DNA of 64,000 nucleotides from Rhizobium brockwellii (GCF_000769405.2 NZ_CP053439.1:3286001-3350000); one strand, 5' to 3'. Counted from the first letter of the stretch, positions 37,108 to 46,090 are shown. Translations and numbers: made by a program. Notes: generated from the letters alone by a model not told the origin.

Positions 37108-37152
37108 ATAGGTCGCCGGCATCGATCATTCAGATCGATGCCGGCGACCTAT
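37108..37152 (-). promoter_or_regulatory. Perfect 20-bp hairpin between the pssN-like gene and the next gene
   Basis: 37108-37127 pairs fully with 37133-37152 around a 5-base loop. It starts six bases after the pssN-like stop and ends ten bases before the next ATG. No U-tract follows on the minus strand, so it is either a partial terminator, an RNA-processing/stability element or a translation control hairpin that covers the ribosome site. Confidence 0.7.
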
Positions 37153-37157
37153 TTCAA

Positions 37158-38369
37158 TCAATTTCCAAGATCCTGTACCGCGTTGCGGGTATCCTTCGCA
37201 TCGTCGGTCACTCCGGAAACAGTGGATGATACCGAGTTCACGATGTCAAGGAACTTGACCAGTTCAACAGAGTCCGAATTGGAAATATAGATAATATCCT
37301 TGTCTTCCATCTTGAACTGCTGAACAGCAAACAAGGTTGCCGGGTCGCGCATATTCGCACGGATGATCACCGGAACCATTTCACCCGCAAATCTCGTCGT
37401 GTCCACGTGCATCGCTTGAACCGTTTTCTTCGGGACAAGACGATATAGCAGGACCTGAGCCGGATCGGCGCGGTCGTCACGCAGGCCGCCCGCCTTGGCG
37501 ATTGCCTCTCCAAGGGTCAGGTTGGACTCTTCGAAATCGAAGCGGCCACTGGTGCCTGCGGCGCCGAGCATAAGAAAAGTACGGCGCTCATGATCGATCG
37601 AGATCGTATCATCCGGTGCGACATAGATATTTTCGGCCGGGTTCTTCAACAGCGTAGTGTAGGCGACGGTTGCCGTCTTGCCGCGGCGCTGCAGCGTCAC
37701 ATTCGTTTCGATATTGTTGGTCGTCAAACCGCCCGCGGCGGAAATGACATCGAGAACACGCTCACCCGCCGGGCTGATCTCAACGCGCTGCGGATTGTTG
37801 ACATCGCCGAGGATGGCAACCTGACTGGAGCGGCTTGTCGTTGTCGTAATAACGACCTGCGGTTCGATCGCGCGGCTCGCCAGGCGATCCTCGACGTCCT
37901 GCTCTACGGTCTCCTTCAGGCGACCGGCAGCCGGAACCCGACCCGCATAGGGAATTGTGATCGTTCCGTTTCTATCGATGGTCTGCTCTGGCAGCGAGAT
38001 GTAATTACCGGGTCGGCTACCTGCGTCCGATGGAATGAAGAGACCGCCGGACTGAGCTTCGAAGATGGCAACCGAAACGACATCGCCGTAACCGAGCGGA
38101 ATTTCGGGCGCCCCGCCTCGACCACCACCAAAACCTTTGAACGAGGTCGGCTGGGGAGCGGTAAAATACGACAGGACGTTCTTGCTGAGATCAACCAGGG
38201 CGTAGTCGATACCGACGCGACGCTCCTTCGTTGTCACTTTCACCGCCGCATCTCGATCAACGTCTTTGTGATCGGGACCGGATCTTGGCAACGATGTGCA
38301 GCTTGCCAATATAGTCGTCAGCGCTACAACAATGGCTACACGTGTACTACCGATACGAGAACAACCCAT
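37158..38369 (-). CDS. pssN: Outer-membrane polysaccharide export lipoprotein (PssN-like, Wza/OPX family)
   Basis: A 403-residue OPX protein with a lipoprotein signal and lipobox LASC (Cys24). It has a Poly_export region (IPLGYGDVVSVAIFEAQSGG ... TIDRNGTITIPYAGRVPA) and SLBB-like repeats (VAILGDVNNPQRVEIS, GERVLDVISAAGG, LMLGAAGTSGRF). The ATG at 38369 (AGGG six bases upstream) is chosen over 38426 because it gives a proper lipoprotein signal. PssN is the outer-membrane exit of R. leguminosarum exopolysaccharide. Confidence 0.87.
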   Translation of the reverse strand: MGCSRIGSTRVAIVVALTTILASCTSLPRSGPDHKDVDRDAAVKVTTKERRVGIDYALVDLSKNVLSYFTAPQPTSFKGFGGGRGGAPEIPLGYGDVVSVAIFEAQSGGLFIPSDAGSRPGNYISLPEQTIDRNGTITIPYAGRVPAAGRLKETVEQDVEDRLASRAIEPQVVITTTTSRSSQVAILGDVNNPQRVEISPAGERVLDVISAAGGLTTNNIETNVTLQRRGKTATVAYTTLLKNPAENIYVAPDDTISIDHERRTFLMLGAAGTSGRFDFEESNLTLGEAIAKAGGLRDDRADPAQVLLYRLVPKKTVQAMHVDTTRFAGEMVPVIIRANMRDPATLFAVQQFKMEDKDIIYISNSDSVELVKFLDIVNSVSSTVSGVTDDAKDTRNAVQDLGN

Positions 38370-38669
38370 AGAATACCCTGTGTTGACGCCCCTGAAGCTA
38401 CTGCCCCGCGATCTGACAAAATACAAGACAATCCCCGATCAATAACACTGAAAGCCGATTAACATTCCCCTAACTGTGGCAGGCTGGCAACGCCGAGCCC
38501 CTTAGGAAGCGAAAAACGACTTCGGCCCGACTTTTCTTGCGTCGCAACAATCCCAACGCTGCACCCGCTATAAAATTTCTTGGGTTTCAGAGTCAACCGT
38601 TCGCACCTGCACAATGGACTTTAAATCGCTCTTTTCCGAAAATCTTATTAAAATCCATCCATTTAAACT
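38370..38669. other. Gap between wzy and pssN-like genes
   Basis: Three hundred bases, AT-rich near 38570-38690 (plus strand). Probably holds the pssN promoter; no gene seen. Confidence 0.4.
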
Positions 38670-40094
38670 TTACGTGGTTAACGGCCGCTCATATGCCATG
38701 TCCGCCTCTCCATTGCTGCGTCCGAGGCATATCGCGACAACCGCACTCAGGAAGGCGGAGTAAAACACAGCAAAACCCGGTATCTGCAGCGAAAAATCGA
38801 CCGCCGCATGAAGGGCGACCAAAACGGTCGCCGCTAGGCCAAGAAGTACATAGTGCCTCAGACGCCGCCTTTGGGCGAGCCCGTACCAGAACGCTCTGGC
38901 AAGCACCGAGAAGGCAAGGACTGTCGCAATCGGGAACAATATTCCAAGGCCCAGAAATCCTTCGAGATAGAAATTATGCGCACGGTCGAAGACCCCGAAA
39001 ATTCCGCAAGCCGGATCGCGGTAAGCGGAAAACACGGTCCGGAAGGTTCCGAGCCCCGTTCCCGTCAACCAATGATCCGATATGGCACGCCATATGCCGG
39101 GCAGGATGCAGAACCGATCATCATCCTCGAGCCGCCGCTCTTGCGCGCGCAAAATCGCCTGACCCGCAAACACCGTCAGCAGCACGACCACGAAAGCAAT
39201 CGCCGAGAGGAGCTTCAGCATCGAACGCCATCTTGGCGCCGGTCTCAGATGACGCCTCGAGCCGTTCCAGTTGATGACAAGCCAGGGAAAATAGATGAGA
39301 GCGGCAACAAAGGTCGCAAATATCCCGGCGCGCGAGCGGCTCAGCATCAGCGCGGTGAAGCATGCGCATAAGAGCAAGATATAGATCCACGATCTCAAGA
39401 GAAGAGCGTTTCGACCCGGCTCGCCGGGCGGATACTTCGAATAGGCTCGGGTAATGTCCCTGACGAGGGTCAACATCAGCAGCGTTCCAAGCCCGAGGAA
39501 GGTCGCGGCGGTATTGCGGTTGACGAAGACCGCAGTCAGGCTGTCGAGGTAGGCGTGTTTTTCGACGACGATCAAAATTTTGGGAAACAGCAAAAACTGC
39601 ATCAGGCCGAAAACAGCGACGATACCCGCCGTAAGCCCGAGCCCGGTGAGCACTTTCCTCGCGCGCTGATCGGTATCGCATAAGAGAAGCCCGGTCAGAA
39701 ACGTGACGAAAGGCAGCGCGACCCAGAGGATCGACGCGAGCGTGTCGGCCGGTTCGACCGAAATCGCCGCGGACTGGGCACCCGCAAGGTCACGCGCAGC
39801 ATTCCAGGCGGGATTCGCCAACCAATTGGCGGGCAGTTCGATGGTTTGGATGAACGCCCAGCCCGCCAGGACGACGAGTAGAAACAAAGCGATACTGAAA
39901 ACCCATCTGCTTTGTCTCGGCTCTCTAAACAACAGTCCCGAAATGATGGCGAGGGCAAACATCCCGATCGCGGCGAAGGCGAAGGGAAAGGGTGTAACGC
40001 TCCCAAACGGTATGAGCGTCAATATAACGAGGCCGATGAAGGCAAAAAGCAAAACCTCTCGCAAGACCCGCTTATTGATGAGGTTGGAGAACAT
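38670..40094 (-). CDS. pssT: Wzy-type polysaccharide polymerase / O-antigen ligase family (PssT-like)
   Basis: A 474-residue integral membrane protein with about 11-12 hydrophobic segments. A large periplasmic loop contains FVNRNTAATFLG and DRAHNFYLEGFLGLG, typical of the Wzy_C family. It would polymerise flipped repeat units at the periplasmic face. Two starts are possible, 40133 and 40094; neither has a clear ribosome site and I prefer 40094, where the protein begins just before the first helix. The order wzy, OPX, secreted protein, co-polymerase matches pssT-N-O-P. Confidence 0.83.
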   Translation of the reverse strand: MFSNLINKRVLREVLLFAFIGLVILTLIPFGSVTPFPFAFAAIGMFALAIISGLLFREPRQSRWVFSIALFLLVVLAGWAFIQTIELPANWLANPAWNAARDLAGAQSAAISVEPADTLASILWVALPFVTFLTGLLLCDTDQRARKVLTGLGLTAGIVAVFGLMQFLLFPKILIVVEKHAYLDSLTAVFVNRNTAATFLGLGTLLMLTLVRDITRAYSKYPPGEPGRNALLLRSWIYILLLCACFTALMLSRSRAGIFATFVAALIYFPWLVINWNGSRRHLRPAPRWRSMLKLLSAIAFVVVLLTVFAGQAILRAQERRLEDDDRFCILPGIWRAISDHWLTGTGLGTFRTVFSAYRDPACGIFGVFDRAHNFYLEGFLGLGILFPIATVLAFSVLARAFWYGLAQRRRLRHYVLLGLAATVLVALHAAVDFSLQIPGFAVFYSAFLSAVVAICLGRSNGEADMAYERPLTT

Positions 40095-40402
40095 GTGAAT
40101 TCGTTTACCAGAGTAGACGGCGACCAAAGCCATTGCAACCAGAGAGATTAATTTACTCGTACTAACATAAGTTGAACATCAAGCACTTGCGTGCTAAAGT
40201 GTAACAGAATTCCACATCGTTTAAAATTGTCGCGAAAGGTTTAAGCCAATCGAGACAAGGCCCGGCTATGCTCCTTCCAAGCAGCAGAAACGGGACAGAT
40301 ATTCTGTGCCCAATACTTGGCAGATTATCAGATCGCCATGCCATTGACCGAGAAGAAAGGCAAGCCTGATCTCAATCGGTTGTCCTGACGGGGATTTAAG
40401 AG

Positions 40403-41002
40403 ATGAAGAAAACAGTCGTTACACTTCTGGCACTGGCCCTTACAGCAGGCAATGCGTGCTCGGCATTTGCCGCCGGTCCCGCGGGTTTTGCCCGCGGTCT
40501 GACCGGTAATTCGGCGGTCAGTTATATCTCTGAAAAAGGCAAGATCATTCCGCCTTTCGCCCAGGTACTGTTCTGTGCCCAGAATCCGACCGAATGCCGC
40601 GACAACAATGGTTTGGCGATCGTTGCGCTGACGGACAAGCAAATGCTGCAACTGAAGGATGTCAACACAGCCGTCAATCGTACGATGATCGGCCGGAACG
40701 ACTCCCGCAACGAACTGAATGGCGACGTCTGGAAGGTGAATGTGCGTAGCGGCGACTGCGAAGATTTCGCGTTGACCAAGCGCAGCCGGCTGATCGCGAT
40801 GGGCTGGTCGTCGCGCGCTTTGCGGATCGCAACGGCCTATACGCCCTCCGGTGAAGGACATGCGGTCCTCGTCGTCAGAACCGACAAGGGCGATCTCGTC
40901 CTCGACAACCGGAAAAGCAGCATCAAGAACTGGCGCGATACCGATCTGCGCTGGGACAAGATTCAATCGGGAACAGACCCCTACGTCTGGTACCGGCTAT
41001 AA
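40403..41002 (+). CDS. Secreted transglutaminase-like cysteine peptidase (BTLCP family)
   Basis: A 199-residue periplasmic protein with a signal peptide (cut after AFA, about residue 23). The family triad is visible: Cys119 in SGDCEDFA, His153 in GHAVLVV and Asp168 in VLDNR. The family includes LapG, which cleaves cell-surface adhesins, but this shorter form is common in rhizobia and has no assigned role. It is divergent from the wzy gene and two genes from exopolysaccharide assembly. A function in processing a surface protein is possible. Confidence 0.82.
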   Translation: MKKTVVTLLALALTAGNACSAFAAGPAGFARGLTGNSAVSYISEKGKIIPPFAQVLFCAQNPTECRDNNGLAIVALTDKQMLQLKDVNTAVNRTMIGRNDSRNELNGDVWKVNVRSGDCEDFALTKRSRLIAMGWSSRALRIATAYTPSGEGHAVLVVRTDKGDLVLDNRKSSIKNWRDTDLRWDKIQSGTDPYVWYRL

Positions 41003-41047
41003 CAGCCGAGCCAGCGACATAGACTGATTGATGCTGTTTCCGGATTG

Positions 41048-41083
41048 AAGTCGAGCCTGCTCTGACGAGCGGCTCGACTTGTC
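41048..41083 (+). terminator. Hairpin after the cysteine peptidase gene
   Basis: A perfect 10-bp stem (41048-41057 / 41071-41080) with a 13-base loop, 46 bases after the stop. The U-tract is weak. Confidence 0.45.
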
Positions 41084-41222
41084 ATATCGCCCACACAAAC
41101 CTATGTTTTGGCTATCGACGGGACAGCGCGCGGTAAGCTGCGGTGCCCGGAGTTCGATTTCCGATATGGGTACCAGGCGATCTTCGGTATTGTCTTTTCG
41201 TCCAGATTAACTATGACGAACT

Positions 41223-41241
41223 CATGCTGCGACGCAGCATG
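41223..41241. promoter_or_regulatory. 19-bp palindrome with CTGC-N3-GCAG core upstream of ugd
   Basis: CATGCTGCG-A-CGCAGCATG is a perfect inverted repeat, 30 bases before the ugd ATG. It contains CTGC-N3-GCAG, the site described for PhaR/AniA-type regulators of storage-polymer and carbon flux. A close variant occurs at 51392-51410. Confidence 0.5.
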
Positions 41242-41270
41242 ACGTTCTACTCTAATGATTTGAGGGAAAT

Positions 41271-42599
41271 ATGCGCATCACGATGATTGGATCAGGCTAT
41301 GTCGGCCTCGTTTCAGGCGTTTGCTTTGCGGATTTCGGCCACGACGTCATCTGCGTCGACAAGGATCTGAGTAAGATCGAAGCCCTTCGCGAAGGCCGCA
41401 TTCCGATCTACGAGCCGGGTCTGGAACAATTGGTCGCCGAAAATACCAGCACCGGCCGGCTGTCGTTTTCGACGGATGTCGGCGAAAGTGTCCGCAGCGC
41501 CGATGTCGTGTTCATCGCAGTCGGCACGCCGTCCCGGCGCGGCGACGGCCACGCGGATCTCTCCTATGTCTACGCCGCTGCTCGCGAGATTGCCACCTAT
41601 GTGGAAGGCTTCACGGTTATCGTCACCAAGTCGACGGTGCCGGTCGGCACGGGAGACGAGGTCGAGCGCATCATGCGCGAAACCAATCCTGCGGCGGATG
41701 TCGCCGTCGTTTCCAATCCGGAATTCCTGCGTGAAGGTGCGGCGATCGAAGACTTCAAGCGTCCAGACCGTATCGTCATCGGGCTGAACGACGACCGGGC
41801 GCGCGAAACCATGACCGAGGTCTACCGCCCGCTCTATCTCAACCAGGCCCCCTTGGTATTCACCACCCGCCGCACCTCGGAACTGATCAAATATGCGGCC
41901 AATGCCTTCCTCGCAATGAAGATCACCTTCATCAACGAGATCGCCGATCTCTGCGAACGGGTCGACGCAAACGTCCAGGACGTTTCGCGCGGAATCGGTC
42001 TCGACGGCCGTATCGGCTCCAAGTTCCTGCATGCCGGCCCGGGTTACGGCGGTTCGTGCTTCCCCAAGGATACGCTTGCTCTTGCCAAGACGGCGCAGGA
42101 TTACGACGCGCCGATGCGTCTCATCGAGACGACGATCTCGATCAATGACAACCGCAAGCGGGCAATGGGACGCAAAGTCATTTCGGCCGTCGGCGGAGAC
42201 ATTCGCGGCAAGAAGATCGCGATCCTCGGCCTGACCTTCAAGCCGAACACCGACGATATGCGCGACAGCCCGGCGATCGCAGTCATCCAGACCCTGCAGG
42301 ACAACGGCGCACAAGTGGTCGGCTACGATCCGGAGGGCATGGAAAATGCCCGCAAGGTAATCGACAACATCGAATATGCAAGCGGCCCTTATGAAGCGGC
42401 CGCTGATGCGGATGCGCTTGTTATCGTCACCGAATGGAACCAGTTCCGCGCGCTCGATTTCAATCGCTTGAAGCAGTCGATGCGCGCTCCCATCCTGGTC
42501 GATCTGCGCAATATCTACCGCAGCGACGAGGTGCGCAAACACGGCTTTACCTATACCGGCATCGGCACCAACCTTTACCAGGACGTCACCGGCGCCTGA
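41271..42599 (+). CDS. ugd: UDP-glucose 6-dehydrogenase
   Basis: A 442-residue enzyme that oxidises UDP-glucose to UDP-glucuronate with two NAD+. The N-terminal Rossmann motif is MIGSGYVGLVSG; PSRRGDGHADLSYV and KSTVPVGTGDE follow; the catalytic Cys263 lies in GPGYGGSCFPKD; the C-terminal domain has LGLTFKPNTDDMRDSP. Full length for the family. GAGGG lies just before the ATG. The product feeds glucuronate into exopolysaccharide via PssD/E and, through the LpsL-like epimerase at 51623, galacturonate. Rhizobial names include rkpK and exo5. Confidence 0.95.
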   Translation: MRITMIGSGYVGLVSGVCFADFGHDVICVDKDLSKIEALREGRIPIYEPGLEQLVAENTSTGRLSFSTDVGESVRSADVVFIAVGTPSRRGDGHADLSYVYAAAREIATYVEGFTVIVTKSTVPVGTGDEVERIMRETNPAADVAVVSNPEFLREGAAIEDFKRPDRIVIGLNDDRARETMTEVYRPLYLNQAPLVFTTRRTSELIKYAANAFLAMKITFINEIADLCERVDANVQDVSRGIGLDGRIGSKFLHAGPGYGGSCFPKDTLALAKTAQDYDAPMRLIETTISINDNRKRAMGRKVISAVGGDIRGKKIAILGLTFKPNTDDMRDSPAIAVIQTLQDNGAQVVGYDPEGMENARKVIDNIEYASGPYEAAADADALVIVTEWNQFRALDFNRLKQSMRAPILVDLRNIYRSDEVRKHGFTYTGIGTNLYQDVTGA

Positions 42600-42627
42600 G
42601 ATCGTCTCCTGATATCTGATCGTCCTG

Positions 42628-42661
42628 ACGCCGCGGAGCATAATCCGCGGCGTTTGGTTTT
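42628..42661 (+). terminator. Rho-independent terminator of ugd
   Basis: A 10-bp GC-rich stem (42628-42637 / 42644-42653), 6-base loop and TTGGTTTT tail, 28 bases after the ugd stop. Confidence 0.85.
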
Positions 42662-42708
42662 GAGCATGATGCCGAAAAGTGGAAGCGTTTTCGGACGACA
42701 CTATGCTC
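42662..42708. repeat. Dispersed rhizobial palindromic repeat
   Basis: GAGCAT...ATGCTC ends enclose CCGAAAAG-TGGAAGC-GTTTTCGG. From memory this unit is scattered in intergenic DNA of Rhizobiaceae. Here it lies between the ugd terminator and the end of the phosphatase gene. Confidence 0.55.
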
Positions 42709-42714
42709 GCCGAT

Positions 42715-43497
42715 TTAAAGAATTCCGACCCGCGTCCCCTTTATCGTCAGCACGGTCAGCCGGCCCGTCGCCGAAACTGCGGTGTCGATGCCGATGCGTT
42801 GCGGACCGAATGTCGGGATTCGCGCCGGGGTGTGCCCATGGATCACCAGGACAGGAAGCTGCGGCCCTTCATCCAGGAAGGGCTGACGGATCCACATAAG
42901 GTCGCTGTCTTTCTGCCTCTTGAGGTCGATGCCCGGCTTGATGCCCGCATGAACAAAGAGGATCCTTCCCATCCGCAGCATGACCGGCAGCGATTCCAGA
43001 AATTGGATATGCCGTTCGGGTATCATGTTGCGAATGACGCGGGCGATTGTTTCGCTTCCAGCCGCCGACTGCAGCAGATGCTCGATGTCGATACCGTATG
43101 AGTGCAGCGTCTCCGTTCCGGCAAAGCCGAGCCATTCAAGAATGCGCGCCGGTTTGTGATAGAGATTCACCAACTCCGCGTCATGATTGCCGCACAGAAC
43201 GAAACGCTGAAACCCCGGCGGCGGGGTCTTGCTCAGGAACTCCAGCACCGCGCTCGAATCGGGTCCGCGATCGACATAGTCGCCGAGCATGACGATGAGT
43301 TTCGGTCCCGGAATGCGCGCAGCATCCTGCTCGATGCGGCGATGTGCCTCGACGAGTTCATTATAACATCCGTGAACGTCGCTCATCGCGTAGACCGCAG
43401 CGAATTCGCCTTCGGAAAACGTTAGCCGAGCGCGTTTTTTACGGCCGCCAGCCAGTATCGGTATCTGTTGTCGCCATGGCCTTAGATAGTTAAACAT
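42715..43497 (-). CDS. Metallophosphoesterase (PPP-type phosphatase)
   Basis: A 260-residue calcineurin-like phosphatase with the metal-site blocks MSDVHGCYNEL, GDYVDRGPDS, LCGNHDAEL, ILFVHAGI and VIHGHTPA. This set is typical of bacterial serine/threonine or diadenosine-tetraphosphate-type phosphatases. The start at 43497 is chosen after an upstream in-frame codon pair at 43506; neither has a clear ribosome site. Substrate unknown. Confidence 0.85.
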   Translation of the reverse strand: MFNYLRPWRQQIPILAGGRKKRARLTFSEGEFAAVYAMSDVHGCYNELVEAHRRIEQDAARIPGPKLIVMLGDYVDRGPDSSAVLEFLSKTPPPGFQRFVLCGNHDAELVNLYHKPARILEWLGFAGTETLHSYGIDIEHLLQSAAGSETIARVIRNMIPERHIQFLESLPVMLRMGRILFVHAGIKPGIDLKRQKDSDLMWIRQPFLDEGPQLPVLVIHGHTPARIPTFGPQRIGIDTAVSATGRLTVLTIKGTRVGIL

Positions 43498-43579
43498 GAA
43501 ACCCATTTATGAGACCCGACGGAATGGCGGGTTGCCGGAAATAATCCATCTCTTATACACCGTTGTAACGGCATGAGGC

Positions 43580-43777
43580 TCAGTGTTCATAAGAATTTGA
43601 CCTGATCGCGGCCCCCGCGAAGTTGTAACCGGAACCAGCGCTACCCGCTTGTTTTGTGAACGACGGCGAAATCGAACCACTGAGAGTGATGCTCGGATAA
43701 AGCTGCGACTCGGCAACGCCGATGTTGGCCGTTGCAGCGGCGAAGTCACGCTCCGCCTTGCGGATGTAATCATTCAT
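43580..43777 (-). pseudogene. Remnant of a NodT-family outer-membrane efflux lipoprotein
   Basis: A 65-codon stretch matches the internal DxRxAERxLAAATANIGVAxAxLYPSITLSGSISP segment of NodT/OprM-type outer-membrane factors (here IRKAERDFAAATANIGVAES and QLYPSITLSGSISPSF). Both the N-terminal lipoprotein part and the rest of the barrel are missing, and the frame opens right after a stop. Clearly a truncated relic. Confidence 0.7.
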
Positions 43778-44100
43778 ACTTGGGAGGGTGCTGCGGTTAA
43801 TATTACGCTATATTTTGCTGTACGATGGTTAATCCGGCGTTAAACCGGCGATTATTGCGTCTCTCGCAACCTTATCGGCTAATATTCCCCAAATGGAGCA
43901 GCCACAGGTATCGGATTTTCCACAGGCGAGACCTTCGAAAAAGCTGCAAAAATCAACCATAACGAGAGCAATCGGAAAAAAATAAACGTTAAAGAAGATG
44001 ATGCTTGACGCCCCCGCGGCGCAGCATAATGATGGCGCGTTGCGAGTGTGAATGACATTTCTTGATCAGGAATCTCAGATCCAAAACTGCGGGGTGCAAA
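43778..44100. other. Gap with relic DNA and promoter region
   Basis: About 320 bases between the NodT relic and the KTSC gene. AT-rich, no gene seen; it probably includes the promoter of the KTSC gene. Confidence 0.4.
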
Positions 44101-44304
44101 GTGGAAACTGCGGTTGATTCGAAACTTATCGAGGCGATCACCTACGACGAAGACAGCCGGCATCTACGGGTCTATCTGACCAACGGTCAGAGGCGAGAAT
44201 ATGAAGGCGTTCCCAAGGGCGTCGTCGTCGGGTTGACGATGGCGGAATCACCGGGAAATTTCTATATGAAGGCAATCAGGGGCAAATATCCTCCTCGCCC
44301 CTAA
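44101..44304 (+). CDS. KTSC-domain protein
   Basis: A 67-residue single-domain protein: VDSKLIEAITYDEDSRHLRV, YEGVPKGVVVGLTMAES and the end GNFYMKAIRGKYPPR. The KTSC domain is named after lysyl-tRNA synthetase C-terminal-like sequences and has no settled role. GTG at 44101, with GGGG six bases upstream, gives the usual domain length; a TTG at 44062 would add an unmatched head. Confidence 0.8.
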   Translation: METAVDSKLIEAITYDEDSRHLRVYLTNGQRREYEGVPKGVVVGLTMAESPGNFYMKAIRGKYPPRP

Positions 44305-44348
44305 TGTCCTATCGATCACGACGATAGGATCCTTGTTCCAGCAAAGAT

Positions 44349-44383
44349 GCGGGACCGGCATTCCCGGTCCCGCAATCATTTTC
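44349..44383 (+). terminator. Terminator after the KTSC gene
   Basis: A 10-bp stem (44349-44358 / 44364-44373) followed by AATCATTTT. A shorter hairpin (CCTATCG/CGATAGG) lies just before it. Confidence 0.75.
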
Positions 44384-44405
44384 CCGCCGAGCGGCGGTGC
44401 ACACG

Positions 44406-45011
44406 TCAATAACGGCCGAGAAAATCGCGGACCGCATCGATTTCGAGCGGCGCAATCTCGTGACCGCCGGGATGCCAGACCGTCCTGACCTCCGCCCCTC
44501 GGTTTTTCAGATGTTCGGACAGCGCCTCGGTCATGGAGACAGGCGCAATCGGGTCTCGCTGCCCTGCCGTCATGAGCACCTTTCTTCCCGCCAGCGGCGA
44601 CTGGGCTTCGGGTTGAAACGGAATGAGCGGGTGCATCAGAACCGCGGCATCGAAGATACCCTTCTCGATCAGGACATTGGCAAGAATATTTGCGCCATTC
44701 GAAAAACCCAGGCCGAGAATATCGGAAGCCTGGTACTCGTCCGCGAATTCCTTGACGTAGGCGGCCATCTTCTCCGTCGCCCGGGAAAGGTCGGGCATGT
44801 CGTAGACCCCCTCCCCGGTGCGGCGAAAGAACCGCGCCGCGCCGTGTTCGGAAACATCGCCGCGCGGCGAGAGGATCGTCGCTTCGGGCAGCAGGTGCCG
44901 ACCGAAGTCGAAAAACTGGTTCTCGTCGCCACCCGTGCCGTGCAGCACCAGCAGGATGGGTTTATCAGGTGCACCGGCATGCAGCCGGTGCACATATCCT
45001 GTTTCGGTCAT
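44406..45011 (-). CDS. Alpha/beta hydrolase (MhqD/YpfH-type esterase)
   Basis: A 201-residue phospholipase/carboxylesterase-family protein: LLVLHGTGGDENQF (oxyanion loop), nucleophile Ser in LGLGFSNGANIL, Asp in MTAGQRDPIAP and His in WHPGGHEI. It is 11 bases downstream of the ring-cleaving dioxygenase gene, an arrangement like mhqD-mhqO for quinone or electrophile detoxification. AGGAG is before the ATG. Confidence 0.85.
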   Translation of the reverse strand: MTETGYVHRLHAGAPDKPILLVLHGTGGDENQFFDFGRHLLPEATILSPRGDVSEHGAARFFRRTGEGVYDMPDLSRATEKMAAYVKEFADEYQASDILGLGFSNGANILANVLIEKGIFDAAVLMHPLIPFQPEAQSPLAGRKVLMTAGQRDPIAPVSMTEALSEHLKNRGAEVRTVWHPGGHEIAPLEIDAVRDFLGRY

Positions 45012-45022
45012 ATCGCCTCTCC

Positions 45023-45955
45023 TTAGGCTTCGAGCGGCTGCAGGTGCTGCTCGAGCAGCGCGCGAAGATGGGCGTGCTGCTGCGGCAGTTTCAGGGCTTC
45101 GCCGAGATGAGCCGTATCCTCGTCGCGGTCGAAGCCAGGCTCATTGGTCGCGACCTCGAACAGCACGCCGCCCGGCGTGCGGAAATAGATCGCCCAGAAA
45201 TAGTCGCGGTCGATCACCGGCGTGACCTGATAGCCGGTGTCCATCAGTGCCTTGCGCACTTCGAGCTGCTTCTCGCGGTTTTCGACGGCGAAGGCGACAT
45301 GGTGGACGGAGCCGGCGCCGGGAAGCGCGCGGGCAATGTTCGGCATGGTCTCGAGATCGATGAGGTGCGCGCCATTGCCGGAGGGCATGATCAGTCGCCT
45401 GACGCCGTCCCTTTCCTCGGCAACCTCATAGCCCATGAACTTCAGGAGTTCGGCTGTGGCGCCCTCGTCCCTCAGCCGCATGGCGACGGAGTGGAAGCCG
45501 CGAATGGCATGGTCCTCGCTGATGCCGCCATGTGTCCAGGACTGGCGGGCATCATCCTCGACCTCGACGAGGGCAAAGCCATCGCCATCGGGGCCGGAGA
45601 AGTTCAGCCGCTTTTCGCCGAAACTTTCCTCGGCCTTCAGGCCGCCGACACCTAGCGCGGCAAGGCGATCGCTCCAGAAGCCGAGCGAACCCTTGGGAAC
45701 GGAAAACACCGTCGTGCCGACCTCACCGGTGCCGGGACGGCCCTGCGCCATCTTCGGGAACGGGAAATAGGTCATGACCGTGCCGGGCGCACCGGTCTCG
45801 TCACCATAATAGAGGTGATAGACATCCGGCGCGTCGAAGTTCACCGTCTTCTTAACGCGGCGCAGGCCGAGCGCATGGGTGAAAAAATGGTTGTTGGTGC
45901 GGGCGTCCTGCGCCATCGACGTGACGTGGTGCAGACCCTTGATCTGATCGAGCAT
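45023..45955 (-). CDS. Glyoxalase-superfamily ring-cleaving dioxygenase (MhqO/LinE-like)
   Basis: A 310-residue protein with two VOC modules. Candidate metal ligands are His in LHHVTSMAQDA, His in SVHHVAFAVENR and Glu in VLFEVATNEPGF. Proteins of this type open hydroquinone rings. AAAGGGG lies six bases before the ATG. It is co-transcribed with the hydrolase behind it, which may process the ring-opened product or remove esters. Regulation is not visible. Confidence 0.85.
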   Translation of the reverse strand: MLDQIKGLHHVTSMAQDARTNNHFFTHALGLRRVKKTVNFDAPDVYHLYYGDETGAPGTVMTYFPFPKMAQGRPGTGEVGTTVFSVPKGSLGFWSDRLAALGVGGLKAEESFGEKRLNFSGPDGDGFALVEVEDDARQSWTHGGISEDHAIRGFHSVAMRLRDEGATAELLKFMGYEVAEERDGVRRLIMPSGNGAHLIDLETMPNIARALPGAGSVHHVAFAVENREKQLEVRKALMDTGYQVTPVIDRDYFWAIYFRTPGGVLFEVATNEPGFDRDEDTAHLGEALKLPQQHAHLRALLEQHLQPLEA

Positions 45956-46090
45956 GTCAAACCCCTTTCATGCCCGCCGTTGCGGGCTTTCGATGAGGCT
46001 AAGATGCGCGCTGAAGCGCCCACAGAACAGACCCGCAGAGCAAAACGCATTGTCTTCTTTTAGTGAACGAACATCAACTTGCGTTCACAC

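Noticed and set aside
41313..42701. A 462-codon minus-strand frame opposite ugd
   Set aside because: Mirror frame of a GC-rich gene; sequence has no family motifs while ugd on the other strand has all of them.
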